Below the pieces are notes generated by a model that saw only the letters and a program-made list of their open reading frames with translations, did no database searches and had not been told where the DNA came from. From positions 3,672,208 to 3,736,207 of the forward strand of contig NW_020650526.1 in the NCBI RefSeq assembly GCF_003573695.1: DNA of 64,000 nucleotides. Direction: 5' to 3'. The translations under genes were made by a program, and so were the position numbers. This document shows positions 21,459-30,973 of the stretch, piece by piece (positions within the stretch are counted from its first letter, which is position 1; each line of letters opens with the position of its first letter). The DNA is from Papaver somniferum (lineage: Eukaryota > Streptophyta > Magnoliopsida > Ranunculales > Papaveraceae).

Positions 21459-23825
21459 TCAAGCTTCAATATCAATATCAGTAGCAGGAGATGACAGAAG
21501 TTCTTCGCCAACATTCTCGCAAGCTTCTCCTTCATTTCGGCTTTGATCTTCGTCATGACTAGCATTTTGATTATCGCCAGCAATTACTTGATTAGCATCT
21601 TGAGTATCGCCAGCAACTACTTCTTCGGGAGAAATTTCTTTCTCATTCTGATTAGCACTAGCAGATACTTCTTTAGAAGGAACTTCTTCTTCATCTTCCA
21701 GGAAATTATCCTCTGCACCGCTTTCATAATCGTAATCACTATCAGCAGGAGAGGAACTTCATCATCATCTACTTCTAAAGGATCAATTGATGTAGGAGGA
21801 AGAGAGTTGGACAATAAAATGTCATTTACAAGGAATTCATTCCGTAGATGAACTTGGCGAAGAAGTGCTCTTTGATGATTCCTATCTTGAATATCCTTAA
21901 AATAAGCAAGATAATCAAGTCTTCTTTCTGCCCGGTCGCGAGAACCAGTAAGAGTAGATACAAGTAATGCATTCTCTCTGCGAATTTTAGCATATTTAGC
22001 CTCCAAATCAGAAATAGAAGAATTAAGATTCTTCTCAGACTCTGCGAAGAATAGAATACAAAATTTTATTAAGATAAGGAATTCAGAGAGATATGACAAA
22101 GGAAAGATAATTAAGGTAGTCAAACTATTATGACTACCTTCCTTTTGCGAAATAAGATGTTGAACCAAGGATAGACAACTATTCTTCCAATGATCCATTG
22201 CGTCATCAAATTTATCTTCAACTAAACCTTTAAGTCGAGACTGAAGATTTTTCTCTTTAGAAACAAGGAAGGCATTTTTCTTCGCAAGAGAAGAATAAGA
22301 TTCTTCTAATTTGGAATATTGATCTTTAAGCTGATTTGCCTTCACACTTAAAGCTATTCTACCTTGAATGAGTGAATTTCTTTCAGTGATAGATGATTCT
22401 GTTACTTCTTTAAGTTCATTTCTTAAAGAGCGAAGAGATTTTTCTTGGTCAACACATACTTTTTGGAGAATATTAAGTTGTTGTGAAGATATCGCCATCT
22501 TGTTTAAATAAACTCGCTTCTCTTGAGACAAGGTTTTATTCTCATCTGATAAAGTTTCCATCCCTAAATTAGCTTTGGTTAAAGAATAAGAAAGACGAGA
22601 TACTTCATTACTTAATAGATCTTGTTTTTCAACTAATTGGGTATTTTCATTGGTAAGGTTATTTATTTGATCAAGAGAATATGAATAGAGATTATCTAAT
22701 TGGTTATATTGATCCATTAAGACTTCTTTATCAACACGGGCTTCTTCAACAGCAGATTCAAATTTATATCTCTCCATTACTCGTTTCTGATTTAATGCTT
22801 AACATGCGAAAGAGGGATTTAAAGGATAATTAAGCAGGGGAAGGATAAAACCATCGAAAAGGCAAATTAAAGACATAGATGAGGAAATCATACCTCTTAA
22901 CTCATCATTCTTCTTGCGAAGATTATCACGATCCAGTAAAACATTATGAAGTTTCTGATTTTCAAGACGAAGAGCATTACATTCTTTTTCTAAAGTTGTC
23001 TGCGAAGCATCTTTGTCAGAACGCAAATGCTTGCTCAGAATTTCGCAAACATTAGACTTGATGGGATAAGTGGAAGACTTATTACCATCATCTAGAGTCT
23101 CAGATAAAACCTTGAAAGAAATATTTATCCCTTCCACGGTGTCTTTCGACAAAGGAGTAGACTTAGGAAGAGAACTGGTAGAGACAGAAGGTTGAGAAAC
23201 ATTCTCAATGGGAAGAGAATAGGCTTCATTCGCAGAAGGAACCACAAGGGGAGTTTCAGTCATAGGAAGATCAACTGGAGAAATGAAATCAGAGGCAACA
23301 TTCTCGCGAGTTGGAGATAAAGGTTTATCTTGCGAATATATCGCAGGAGATTTGGAAGAAATGAAGTCAGAGGCAGCGTCTTCATGAATTGTAGATAAAG
23401 GTTTATCTTGCGAAGATGTCGTGGTAGATTTTGAAGAAATGAGTAGATGAAAGGGAACAGCAGTTGGAACAGCCTTGAGGTGGCGAGATTTCTTGTGAGG
23501 TCTATGAAGATCTTTATCACCCTGCGAATTACAATCTAGATAAGAAACAGAGGCAATAATATTGTTATTAGAAAAAGATAGTGTTTCTTACTACCTTCTC
23601 ATTCGCAGACTTCCTTTTATGAACGACAACTTTATGTTGTGATTTGGGATTGTTAGGATTCTGAACTAAAAATTTAGTGTTGGAGACGCTTTTGCTGAAA
23701 TAACAAGAATATGGGAATCACATAAACAACATCACATAAGGCAATAAACAAGATCAATTTCAAATATATCAATTTCAGCAAAATTTATAAGGAAGAAAAA
23801 AGAAGACTAACCTTGATGAATCCAT
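21459..23825 (-). CDS. antisense five-exon coiled-coil protein gene inside Tat element (copy A)
   Basis: The minus-strand model was chosen because GT-AG sites and phase agree at every junction. Exon 1 is 23825-23812 (ATG at 23825-23823), exon 2 23694-23595, exon 3 23521-22894, exon 4 22797-22138 and exon 5 22041-21459. The product would be about 660 residues: a basic N-terminus (KVVVHKRKS), a Ser/Thr/Pro-rich part with a 26-residue tandem repeat (ISSKS...SQDKPLS), a long leucine/glutamate-rich coiled coil from about 205 to 545, and a 100-residue acidic tail. The only break I find is a 1-base frameshift near 21755-21765 at the start of the tail. I recognise no family. Extra antisense genes at this position are known in some Tat elements. 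A role in assembly or in host interaction is speculative. Confidence 0.7.
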
Positions 23826-24006
23826 GAAAGATGATAGAAGGGAAATTATCTTGAAGAAGATCAGGAACTATGAAGATCTAATTTGAAAATGAAGAAAAAT
23901 TTAAAAAGATTGAAGAAGAAATAAGAAAAGTTGCAACGATGGAGTTTGCAGAAGAACGATGAAGTTGTAGAGAGGATAAAAAGAAAGAAGAAGAGGATGA
24001 AAAGAA

Positions 24007-24016
24007 ATATATATAG
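24007..24016 (-). promoter_or_regulatory. TATA box of antisense gene
   Basis: On the minus strand CTATATATAT lies about 180 bases upstream of the ATG at 23825, followed by a CT-rich leader (TTCTTCTTTC), a usual plant core-promoter layout. It lies inside the element, outside the LTR, and is kept at 59809-59818. Confidence 0.65.
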
Positions 24017-24189
24017 AGGGAATTTTTCCTCGAGAAAATAAACATGGTTAATACGGAAAGATTTAAGCGGTTACAAAAGACGTGTCGAGAAATAAATGGA
24101 AGAAATAATACGTGTGATAAATGCATAATATGAGAAAATAAGCGGTTGCGGCATTTCTCACATCATTCTCTACTTTGCAGAGAAGATAT

Positions 24190-24203
24190 GAGAAGAGGAA
24201 AGA
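24190..24203 (+). other. polypurine tract of Tat element
   Basis: GAGAAGAGGAAAGA immediately precedes the TG of the 3' LTR, the position expected for the plus-strand primer. Confidence 0.85.
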
Positions 24204-24661
24204 TGTAGGATCAGAATCTCGCAACAGTTATGTCTCAGCGAAGTTAACAATGGTATTGCACAAAAGCGTCGCAAAACAATTTCAGAAACGACATCAGCAA
24301 GGATCATGAGAAAGATGTGATAGTCTCGCAAAAATTAGAAAGCTTGCGAAGTCAACATTTGTAAGGTTGCGAGAATGTCGCAAACCGTATCCAAAAATAA
24401 AGGACAGATTAGCTGTCATCCACAATGTATTTCCCTTATAAATAGTCATTCGAGTTGTAAAGGAAGGAGATATCTTTTTTGAGTGAGAGATAAGTAAATA
24501 GGAGAGAGAAAGTTGAGAGCAGAGATCATTCTTGATTTCTTTATTTTCCTTGTAAGAATATTCAGAAATTAATCAATAAAATTAATAGTGTAAACCTAAA
24601 AATAGGCTGATCAACGATAAAATCATACGAGGGGTGTATTGTAGGATTTCCTACAACTACA
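24204..24661 (+). repeat. 3' LTR of Tat element (copy A)
   Basis: 458 bp, same ends as 15452-15909, followed by the CAATT duplication. About 19 substitutions versus the 5' LTR by eye. Confidence 0.93.
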
Positions 24662-24666
24662 CAATT

Positions 24667-24928
24667 GGATTTTGATGTTACATAATAATTCTATGACACT
24701 GTATAATAATGATCGAGAATCTGGATTTCTCTCATTTTTATAGCTACGGATCTTCAACAACGGTGATGCTAAACTTACAACCTTTGGGATCATTGGAGTA
24801 CTTGGAAGGACGAAGATTTCAAGGAACATTGAAGATTAAACTATGAAATAGGATCCACTAAAGTTTATCTTTTTTTGTATTCCATATGTATTAATAGTTT
24901 TGTCACTAAAATTGACAAAGGGGGAGAT
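24667..24928 (+). other. 3' end of internal region of long-LTR element, with polypurine tract
   Basis: Non-coding continuation of the sequence interrupted at 15446. AAAGGGGGAGA (24917-24927) next to the TG of the LTR is its polypurine tract. Confidence 0.8.
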
Positions 24929-27309
24929 TGTTAGAGCATAGCTCGGTCGACCTTGCATGCGTTGCTATCTCAAGCATGTTTGTCAATGTTAGTGATCAAA
25001 ACTATAAGTCTTGATTTCTAGCCTACATAGCTAAGTCTCGGACTAGGATAGAAAAGTGTAGTTGATCTCAAGGACTTCATGGCGATTCATCATACAACGA
25101 CGAAGATCTACTCAAGGAACCGTGGAACTTCATCAACAAAAAGGTATGTGGAGACTTGAACTTATCTATCACTCAAAAGTTTATCTTTTCTATCTCCTAC
25201 TTCTTATGAGACAAAAGTCATATGCTATATAGACTGGATCATACACATTTGAAATTTCGAGACGAGTATATCTCGCTTATCTATATCTCGAAATCATGTG
25301 TTGGTAAAGCGTTTCGCTTTGATCAAGTTTATCTTCACCTAGTGACGAAAGTCATGAAAAGTTTCAATTACTTTGAGAATTGCTCTGACGTGAAACGGTC
25401 TGTGAATAACGGCTATATAACGTCCTCTAAGAATGTCTCAATAATTGGAATGAGAGTTTAGATTACATAACCATGTATTCCTTAATCTGAAGTTTTCGTA
25501 CTTTGTTGATTGAGAGAAACCGGAGGAATTGGCTTTGCCAAGTCCGCGAACTGACGGAAGTTCTTGTACCGAGAATTTCTGATGGGATTTTTCAAAAACT
25601 CGTTTGCGTGTAAGTCCGCGAACTGGTGAAAGTCTCTTTGCCGAGATTTTCTGGTGAGTTTGGAAAACTCCAACGGTTGTCTTAAGTCCGCGAACTTGTT
25701 TGTGAGCTTAAGAGGTTATGATCTAAAGATGTGCTCTGAACATGAAACTTAAATTACTAAGGAATGCTTTATGCAAACCGTGGCTATAAAGTTCATGAGC
25801 CGATTCAATCGAATCGAATCATCTTTGTTTGAATTGTGTCTTGTCTAGTTACATAAGATCTCATAGCAATTGAACAACTCTTTAACTAGTTCATTTGAGT
25901 CAATTGAACTAGTTATGGTGAAGAAGAACAAGGTTAATATGAAATTCTCATATGGTTAACCTTTTGGGTTACTATGTTGAACCAACATACACGTACACGT
26001 TTGGGCATGGTTTTCAAAAACCAAGTAAAAGTCTACCCAAGTGTGTGTGACAAGCTAAGGTTTCGATCTAACGATTGAGAAATATTATCTTGAATCTAAA
26101 TCAGGTTTTCATCTAACGGTGATATGGATTGCTTTGTAACTAAGGCAAAACCCTGATTTGAAGACTACATAAAGGAGACATATAGCATTGTGCAAAACTA
26201 ATCCCCACACGTCTGTGTGATACTAGTGCGCTCGCTAGAGTCGATTCTCCTTTAACCTTTGGTTTTCTTCTCTAAAACCAGGTTAACGACTTAAATACTT
26301 CATTGGGATTGTGAAGCCAGACCGATACTACTTTTGTCGTAGTTGTGTGATCTGATCTTGCATCTTCTATTGTACGAGTACAATCTTTGATTGGCTTGAG
26401 ATCGTAAGAGTTCCCCGATAGGCAAGATAAAGAAGTCACAAACATCTTCGTCTCACTGTTTGTGATTCCTCGAAAAACCGCCTGTGTAGTCAGGAAGGAT
26501 TGTAGAGAGGTGATTGATTAATCTAGGTTGTTCTTCGGGAATATAAGACCGGATTATCAATTGGTTCTTGTTCACCTTGATTTCATATCTTAAGACGGAA
26601 CAAAACCTAGGGTTTATCTGTGGGAGACAGATTTATCCTTTGAAAGACTTTTCTGTCTGAGACAGATTTGTTTATTATCAAGTCTGCGATTTTGGGTTGC
26701 AACAACTCTTGGTTGTGGGTGAGATCAGCTAAGGCAATCAAGTGCGCAGTATCCTGTTGGGATCAGAGGCGTAGGAGTACAAATGTACCTTTAATTAGTG
26801 GGAGACTGCTTGGGGTTCAACTATAGTCCAGTACGAAGTTAGCTTGGAGTAGGCTAGTGTCTGTAGCGGCTTAATACAGTGTGTATTCAATCTGTACTAG
26901 GTCCCGGAGTGTTTATGCATTTGCGGTTTCCTCGTTAACAAAATTTCTGGTGTCTGTGTTATTTCATTTTCCGCATTATATTGTTTATCTTTATAATTGA
27001 AATAATACAGGTTGTGCGTTTGTGATCATCAATTGGAAATCCGAACTTTGGTTGTTGATTGATATTTATTGATCCTTGGACATTGGTCTTTGGTACCGTC
27101 CAAGTTATCTCTCTTTGATAAAGACTCGCAGATTTCCATTTGCTTGAGTAAAGATCAAATCGAGAGATTGAGATATAAACTCTTTGATATATATTTTTAT
27201 TGATTGAGTCTAACTGTCTAGTCAATTCTCATTAAAAGTATATTGGAGTTTGTCCATACAGATTGCTAAGCGAAATATTGGGTGGTGTTGTTAGACCCCC
27301 ACTTTTTCA
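24929..27309 (+). repeat. 3' LTR of long-LTR element
   Basis: 2,381 bp, TGTTAGAG...CTTTTTCA, followed by TTACA at 27310-27314. Differs from the 5' LTR by scattered substitutions and small indels, including loss of about 12 bases around the second TCCGCGAAC block near 25612. Confidence 0.92.
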
Positions 27310-27622
27310 TTACACATGCATATAGAATGTGTAACTAGGGATTACACATCCATATGATTTCTGTACTCAACAATTACTAAGTCTAATTTGGTACCTCTAG
27401 CAAAAAAAATTCACCAAAGTATGGAACTAAAAGGTTCAAAGACCTTAGTGTCAACTAATTGGGTACTTCTACACATGTCAACTAATATATCATTATCAGT
27501 ATCAAGTTAAAGCATATTAAAAATGGACAACTACTTACATTCTTCTTGGGAGGAAGTTTCCATGTCATTTTTCTCTTGCTCAGTCTCTTTCTCGGACTAT
27601 TCTTTTTCATGCTAAGTAGCTC

Positions 27623-27722
27623 CATGCTCAGTACCTCCATGTCCTTGATGCATAAACTCTTCCTGATGCTCAGTACCTCCATGTCCTTGTCCACCATCTT
27701 CTTGTTTCATAAACTCTTCCTG
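27623..27722. repeat. imperfect coding minisatellite in Ulp1-like gene
   Basis: Two diverged units share ATGCTCAGTACCTCCATGTC and CATAAACTCTTCCTG. On the minus strand they encode a repeated QGHGGTEH / EEFM pattern. The second unit carries an extra 12-15 bases. Confidence 0.7.
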
Positions 27723-28087
27723 GGTCACCTTGTAAGGTTCAATACCCATTTCTCTCATAATTTTGAAACTAAAAATGTGAATCTTGTATCCTGGTGTTCC
27801 TGAAAGGTCCCCTTCTGATATCCCTTCTCTGGCAATTCCATACATTGCATCAAACATATCTTGCTTTGCTTGCAGTTGCTCTTTGAGTTTTCCATTCTCA
27901 ATGGTTTTCTCTTTCAGCCACCTTTGCAGGTCGTCCTTGCTTGGTACCATGGTTGATATACCAAGCTGCTTTTCAAGCTGTGAAAAACTCATCCACAAAG
28001 CTAGGAGTTGGCTGCAATTAACAGATGGAGAGGCTAAAAAGAGATAGCAAAAACAGTTAAACAATCTAAATAGACAAATTTTCAGTT

Positions 28088-28223
28088 GTATGTGTAACTT
28101 AAAGTTACATAAGCACATTTATATGTGTAACCTATAGTTACACAAAAAATTGAATTCACTGGTGTTATCTTTGCATGTGTAACTATAAGTTACACAAGCA
28201 CATTTTAATGTGTAACTTATAGC
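28088..28223. repeat. cluster of GTGTAAC-N5-GTTACAC dyads
   Basis: Four in an intron: GTGTAAC-TTAAA-GTTACAT, perfect GTGTAAC-CTATA-GTTACAC (28125-28143), perfect GTGTAAC-TATAA-GTTACAC (28177-28195) and GTGTAAC-TTATA-GCTACAC. All spacers are five bases and most differ in sequence. Confidence 0.88.
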
Positions 28224-29518
28224 TACACATGACAATTTTGATTACATCCAACTTATATCTAAATTATATTATAGTACCATAAATTTACAAAACATAGACC
28301 AACTAACTTATAACACTTACGGAAAACTCTGTCATGTTTGTTCTAGAAATGTAATCCGAGATCTGGTATAGATCCCACCTTCCAACCCTTGGGATATCTT
28401 GTTCGTGGTTCGCAACTTTCTGGATTAATCCTTCCGGTGTGTGTTCAGCAAACAATATCTGCAACATATAAACTTAATTGGTCGATTGAACTAAAATATC
28501 CACAACGTAACAGTAAAACTGCTGGAATAGAAATTACACACAAGCTTTACTAGTAGGTATTGCACACAAGCCTTCACATTTGACATACAATCAACATTAG
28601 TATGAATCTCTTCAAACAAGTGCTCGTGTATTAAATCAGGCCACGACACCTTGAGCAACGTCTCATAAGTTTCAACGATACTAAGATATTTCACATTCAC
28701 TCCATTAGCATTTACGTCGCCAAAAAATAATAGACAATAAAGATAAAAACCTATCAAATAAATTAGATTCTTGTCATCAACTTTCTTTCTTCTCCCACTT
28801 TTGCTCATAAGTTGTTTTATCTTCTTTATAATGTTCTTCTTAGTCACTGTCGTCTGATGTGTAGTAGATTTGATATCAATGACGAACTTGTTGTATAAAA
28901 CATTGTCAATCAAATCACGATGAGAAAAGTAATTTAACATCTTTTGACCCTTTATACTTCCAATCATTTGCATGCAAAATATACCATCCAACTTTGGCGG
29001 TGTAGACTCTATAAACTTATCATCACCAAACTTGAACGAACATGGTGTCTCACAATTCATATCAAAGAAATTCAAAAGCTTCAATACGTCGTGTTTGTTG
29101 GTACTGATTTGTCTTGTTGTACTTGGTTCAGCTTCATAATATTCATTGTAATACATCATTACGATTTTACCGTAAGCAGCTCTCCTAAGATAGTTTTGAG
29201 CCCTATCAGTCAGTTCTATAGGTTTTATCACCTTTACCAAATCCTTAACTGCATTCAACGATTGCCTTAATTTTTCTGTACACATCACACACAAAAATAG
29301 CATGAGTCAGTATGTTGTGTACTTATCAAATACACTCCTTTTTAACTGCAAAATCAAAATCATGTTACAAACTATGTGTATTTTCCAAGTACACAAACTG
29401 AATCATTCTATTATGTGTTGTGTAACCTTACCTTACACATGCATATGTAGGTTTACAGATGTCATTTTTTTATGTGTAACTATTATTTAAACACAATACA
29501 GTCATAGGTGAGATTTTG

Positions 29519-29885
29519 CATGTGTAACTTCTAGCTAGTTACATAGGAAATTTGCAAATCAGTGGTGAGATTTTGCATGTGTAACTTCTAGTTACACAGT
29601 CAATTGGCAAGTTAGTGGTGAGATTTTCAATGTGTAACTTATAGTTACACATGCACCTTTTTGTAAAGTTACACATTCACAGGCATTACATATGATCAAA
29701 ACATGAGATTCTAAATGTGTAAATTATAGTTACACATCCCCTTGGAAAGTCAGTTGTGAGATTTTGAATTTGTAACTTATAGTTATATAGGATCATTTGT
29801 ATGTGTAACTCCAAGTTACACACTCAATATACAAACTACAACACAGTCAGTAGTTAGATTTTGAATGTGTAACTTAAAGTTACAC
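29519..29885. repeat. cluster of GTGTAAC-N5-GTTACAC dyads in first intron
   Basis: Perfect dyads with spacers TTCTA, TTATA, TCCAA and TTAAA, plus GTGTAAA-TTATA-GTTACAC and TTGTAAC-TTATA-GTTATAT. A longer variant near 29522 reads GTGTAAC-TTCTA-GCTAGTTACAT. Several are preceded by GTGAGATTTTG(A/C)A, so a unit of about 55 bases carrying one dyad appears to have been amplified. Confidence 0.88.
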
Positions 29886-30032
29886 AGGCTACATCACAAA
29901 AGAATGTTTTCACTAACATTATATCATCATAAAACATACACCCCAATAGTAAATGGCATCTTAAAGGGAAAGAATCATAATACCTGTTAATGCAGGATCT
30001 TCTTCAGGTGGATTCCTTCTTCCTCTCGGCAT

Positions 30033-30760
30033 TTGAATATAAATTAGTTGATTATCGCCTGAATCTGAATCTACAGTGTGATTTTTAAGAATATAAATCA
30101 GTTGATTTCAAATCATGAAACCTAAATCAGTCGAACTTAGTTGCGAAACCCTAATTTTCAAAAATAATCACAAAATCAAGAGATTTTTGAAATCAAAACA
30201 TCAATCATGATGAATCGAAACATGTGAAAGCAGAAATCGAAACCTAAAATCAGAGAGTAACAGATCGATAACAGAAGAGAGAAAACTGACCTTTCTTCCT
30301 TCTTTCTTCTCAGCAAACAGATCGATAAACTATTGTATCTTCCTAGGTTTTTTGGTTCTTGTTTTTTGGCTGGAAGATTTAAACAAGAAGAAGAAGAAGA
30401 AAAGATTAAATCCCAATCAACAAAATGAGGAATGGTGTGAAAATTAGGAGAAAATGAAAATCAGAATTACAGAACCGAGTGATTTCAACAGATGCAAACC
30501 TCTCTTTCTTCTGCTTCTTCTTCTTTCTTCTGCTTCTTATTCTTTCTAGGGTTTTTGGATCTGGAAGTTTTCGGTTTTGAATTTTTTTTCTCTCTGCAAC
30601 TCTCTCTCTCTCTCTCCAAAACAGTCGAATGTGGTGGTTGTGAGGAAAAAGGTAGGTCTGGTCATATAAATACGGAAGGTTAATTTGATCATTTCGACTT
30701 CTATTAAAAATTATTTTAATTCGGGGCCTGGTTTTAAAACTCTTTTAACTAGGGGCCTCA
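30033..30760 (-). other. leader/upstream region of MULE Ulp1-like gene
   Basis: No coding support. It contains CT-rich tracts, (CT)n at 30601-30618, and two copies of a CTAGG(G)TTTTTGG phrase (30342, 30548). On the plus strand these match the telo-box-like AAACCCTA element often found in plant 5' leaders. Consistent with promoter and leader of the minus-strand gene, followed by the MULE end. Confidence 0.5.
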
Positions 30761-30769
30761 TATTATGGG

Positions 30770-30973
30770 TTATCCATGGGTTGGGCCTTAGCCTAATTTT
30801 CCCTTCCCTTAAATCTGTTGTAGGGCCTACGGCCCATGGGTGTGCGGCCCAACTATAAGCCTAAGGGGTTCTCTTTACATGTATATAAAGGATACTTTAC
30901 CTATGTAATAGGCTAATCAATAGAAATCCTTCTCTTCTCTGCCTCTTCCTTTTTCACTTATTATTATACTACA
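30770..30973 (+). repeat. 5' LTR (approximate) of decayed copia element
   Basis: Starts near GGGTTGGGCC, contains TATATAAA at 30883-30890 and ends near CTACA before the primer-like site. The exact left boundary is not determined. Confidence 0.5.

Larger units (their letters stand above)
5846..23391. repeat. 17.5-kb block repeated at 41652-59193
   Basis: The block recurs at an offset of 35,806, falling to 35,802 after a 5-bp deletion near 20965 and a 1-bp insertion near 21250. By eye I found only a few other differences (a T/A-run base near 8410 and one base near 9181). It spans MULE, long LTR, CACTA and most of the Tat element. Similarity drops abruptly at 23392 (versus 59194) to several differences per 100 bases. 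Confidence 0.9.
15452..24661 (+). mobile_element. Ty3/gypsy Tat-type retrotransposon, gag-less, with antisense gene (copy A)
   Basis: 9,210 bp with 458-bp LTRs (TGTAGGATC...CTACA) and exact CAATT duplications on both sides (15447-15451, 24662-24666). Order: LTR, primer site, protease, reverse transcriptase, RNase H, a second RNase H, integrase, 1.25 kb non-coding, antisense gene, purine tract, LTR. The second RNase H after the first and the extra gene downstream of pol are marks of the Tat lineage. The whole gag is missing: protease starts only about 0.4 kb after the primer site. By eye the two LTRs differ at roughly 4% of positions. Confidence 0.93.
8613..27309 (+). mobile_element. long-LTR retrotransposon, copia-type primer site, non-autonomous, with two nested insertions
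   Basis: Two LTRs of 2,395 and 2,381 bp begin TGTTAGAG and end CTTTTTCA, are flanked by TTACA duplications, and have a tRNA-iMet-type primer site after the first and a purine tract before the second. Removing the nested CACTA and Tat elements leaves about 3.5 kb of internal DNA with one 238-residue frame and no recognisable protease, integrase or reverse transcriptase. The long LTR and primer site fit the SIRE/Maximus group of Ty1/copia. Lack of pol makes it LARD-like. By eye the LTRs differ by roughly 3% in the first 200 bp. Confidence 0.88.
27544..30032 (-). pseudogene. MULE-borne Ulp1-like gene, 5' half
   Basis: The first exon starts with ATG at 30032-30030 (MPRGRRNPPEEDPAL) and ends at a donor at 29984. 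Exon 2 (about 29275-28525) encodes a region of about 250 residues (KLRQSL to VKACVQYLLV). I recall it as the N-terminal domain of plant Ulp1-family transposon proteins, not a catalytic domain. A short exon (about 28459-28322, IPRVGRWDLYQISDYI) ends at a GTAAGT donor. The last exon (about 28015-27544) has a coiled-coil-like stretch then H/G/E-rich repeats. Two in-frame TAG codons interrupt the last exon near 27575 and 27615. It joins functionally to 8360-5938 across the LTR element. Confidence 0.65.
27315..30760. mobile_element. MULE, right-hand part (copy A)
   Basis: This continues the MULE interrupted at 8612. It contains the 5' half of the Ulp1-like gene and two dense dyad clusters. The outer end is placed near 30760 because GGGGCC phrases (30724, 30753) and AT-rich decay precede the LTR of the next element. 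I could not confirm a terminal inverted repeat because the matching left end is not in the window. Confidence 0.6.

Noticed and set aside
30492..30683. phenylalanine/serine-rich plus-strand frame
   Set aside because: Translation of the CT-rich leader tract upstream of the minus-strand gene.
30700..30760. definite MULE terminal inverted repeat
   Set aside because: The opposite end is not in the window, so inversion and target duplication cannot be shown. Kept only as an approximate boundary.
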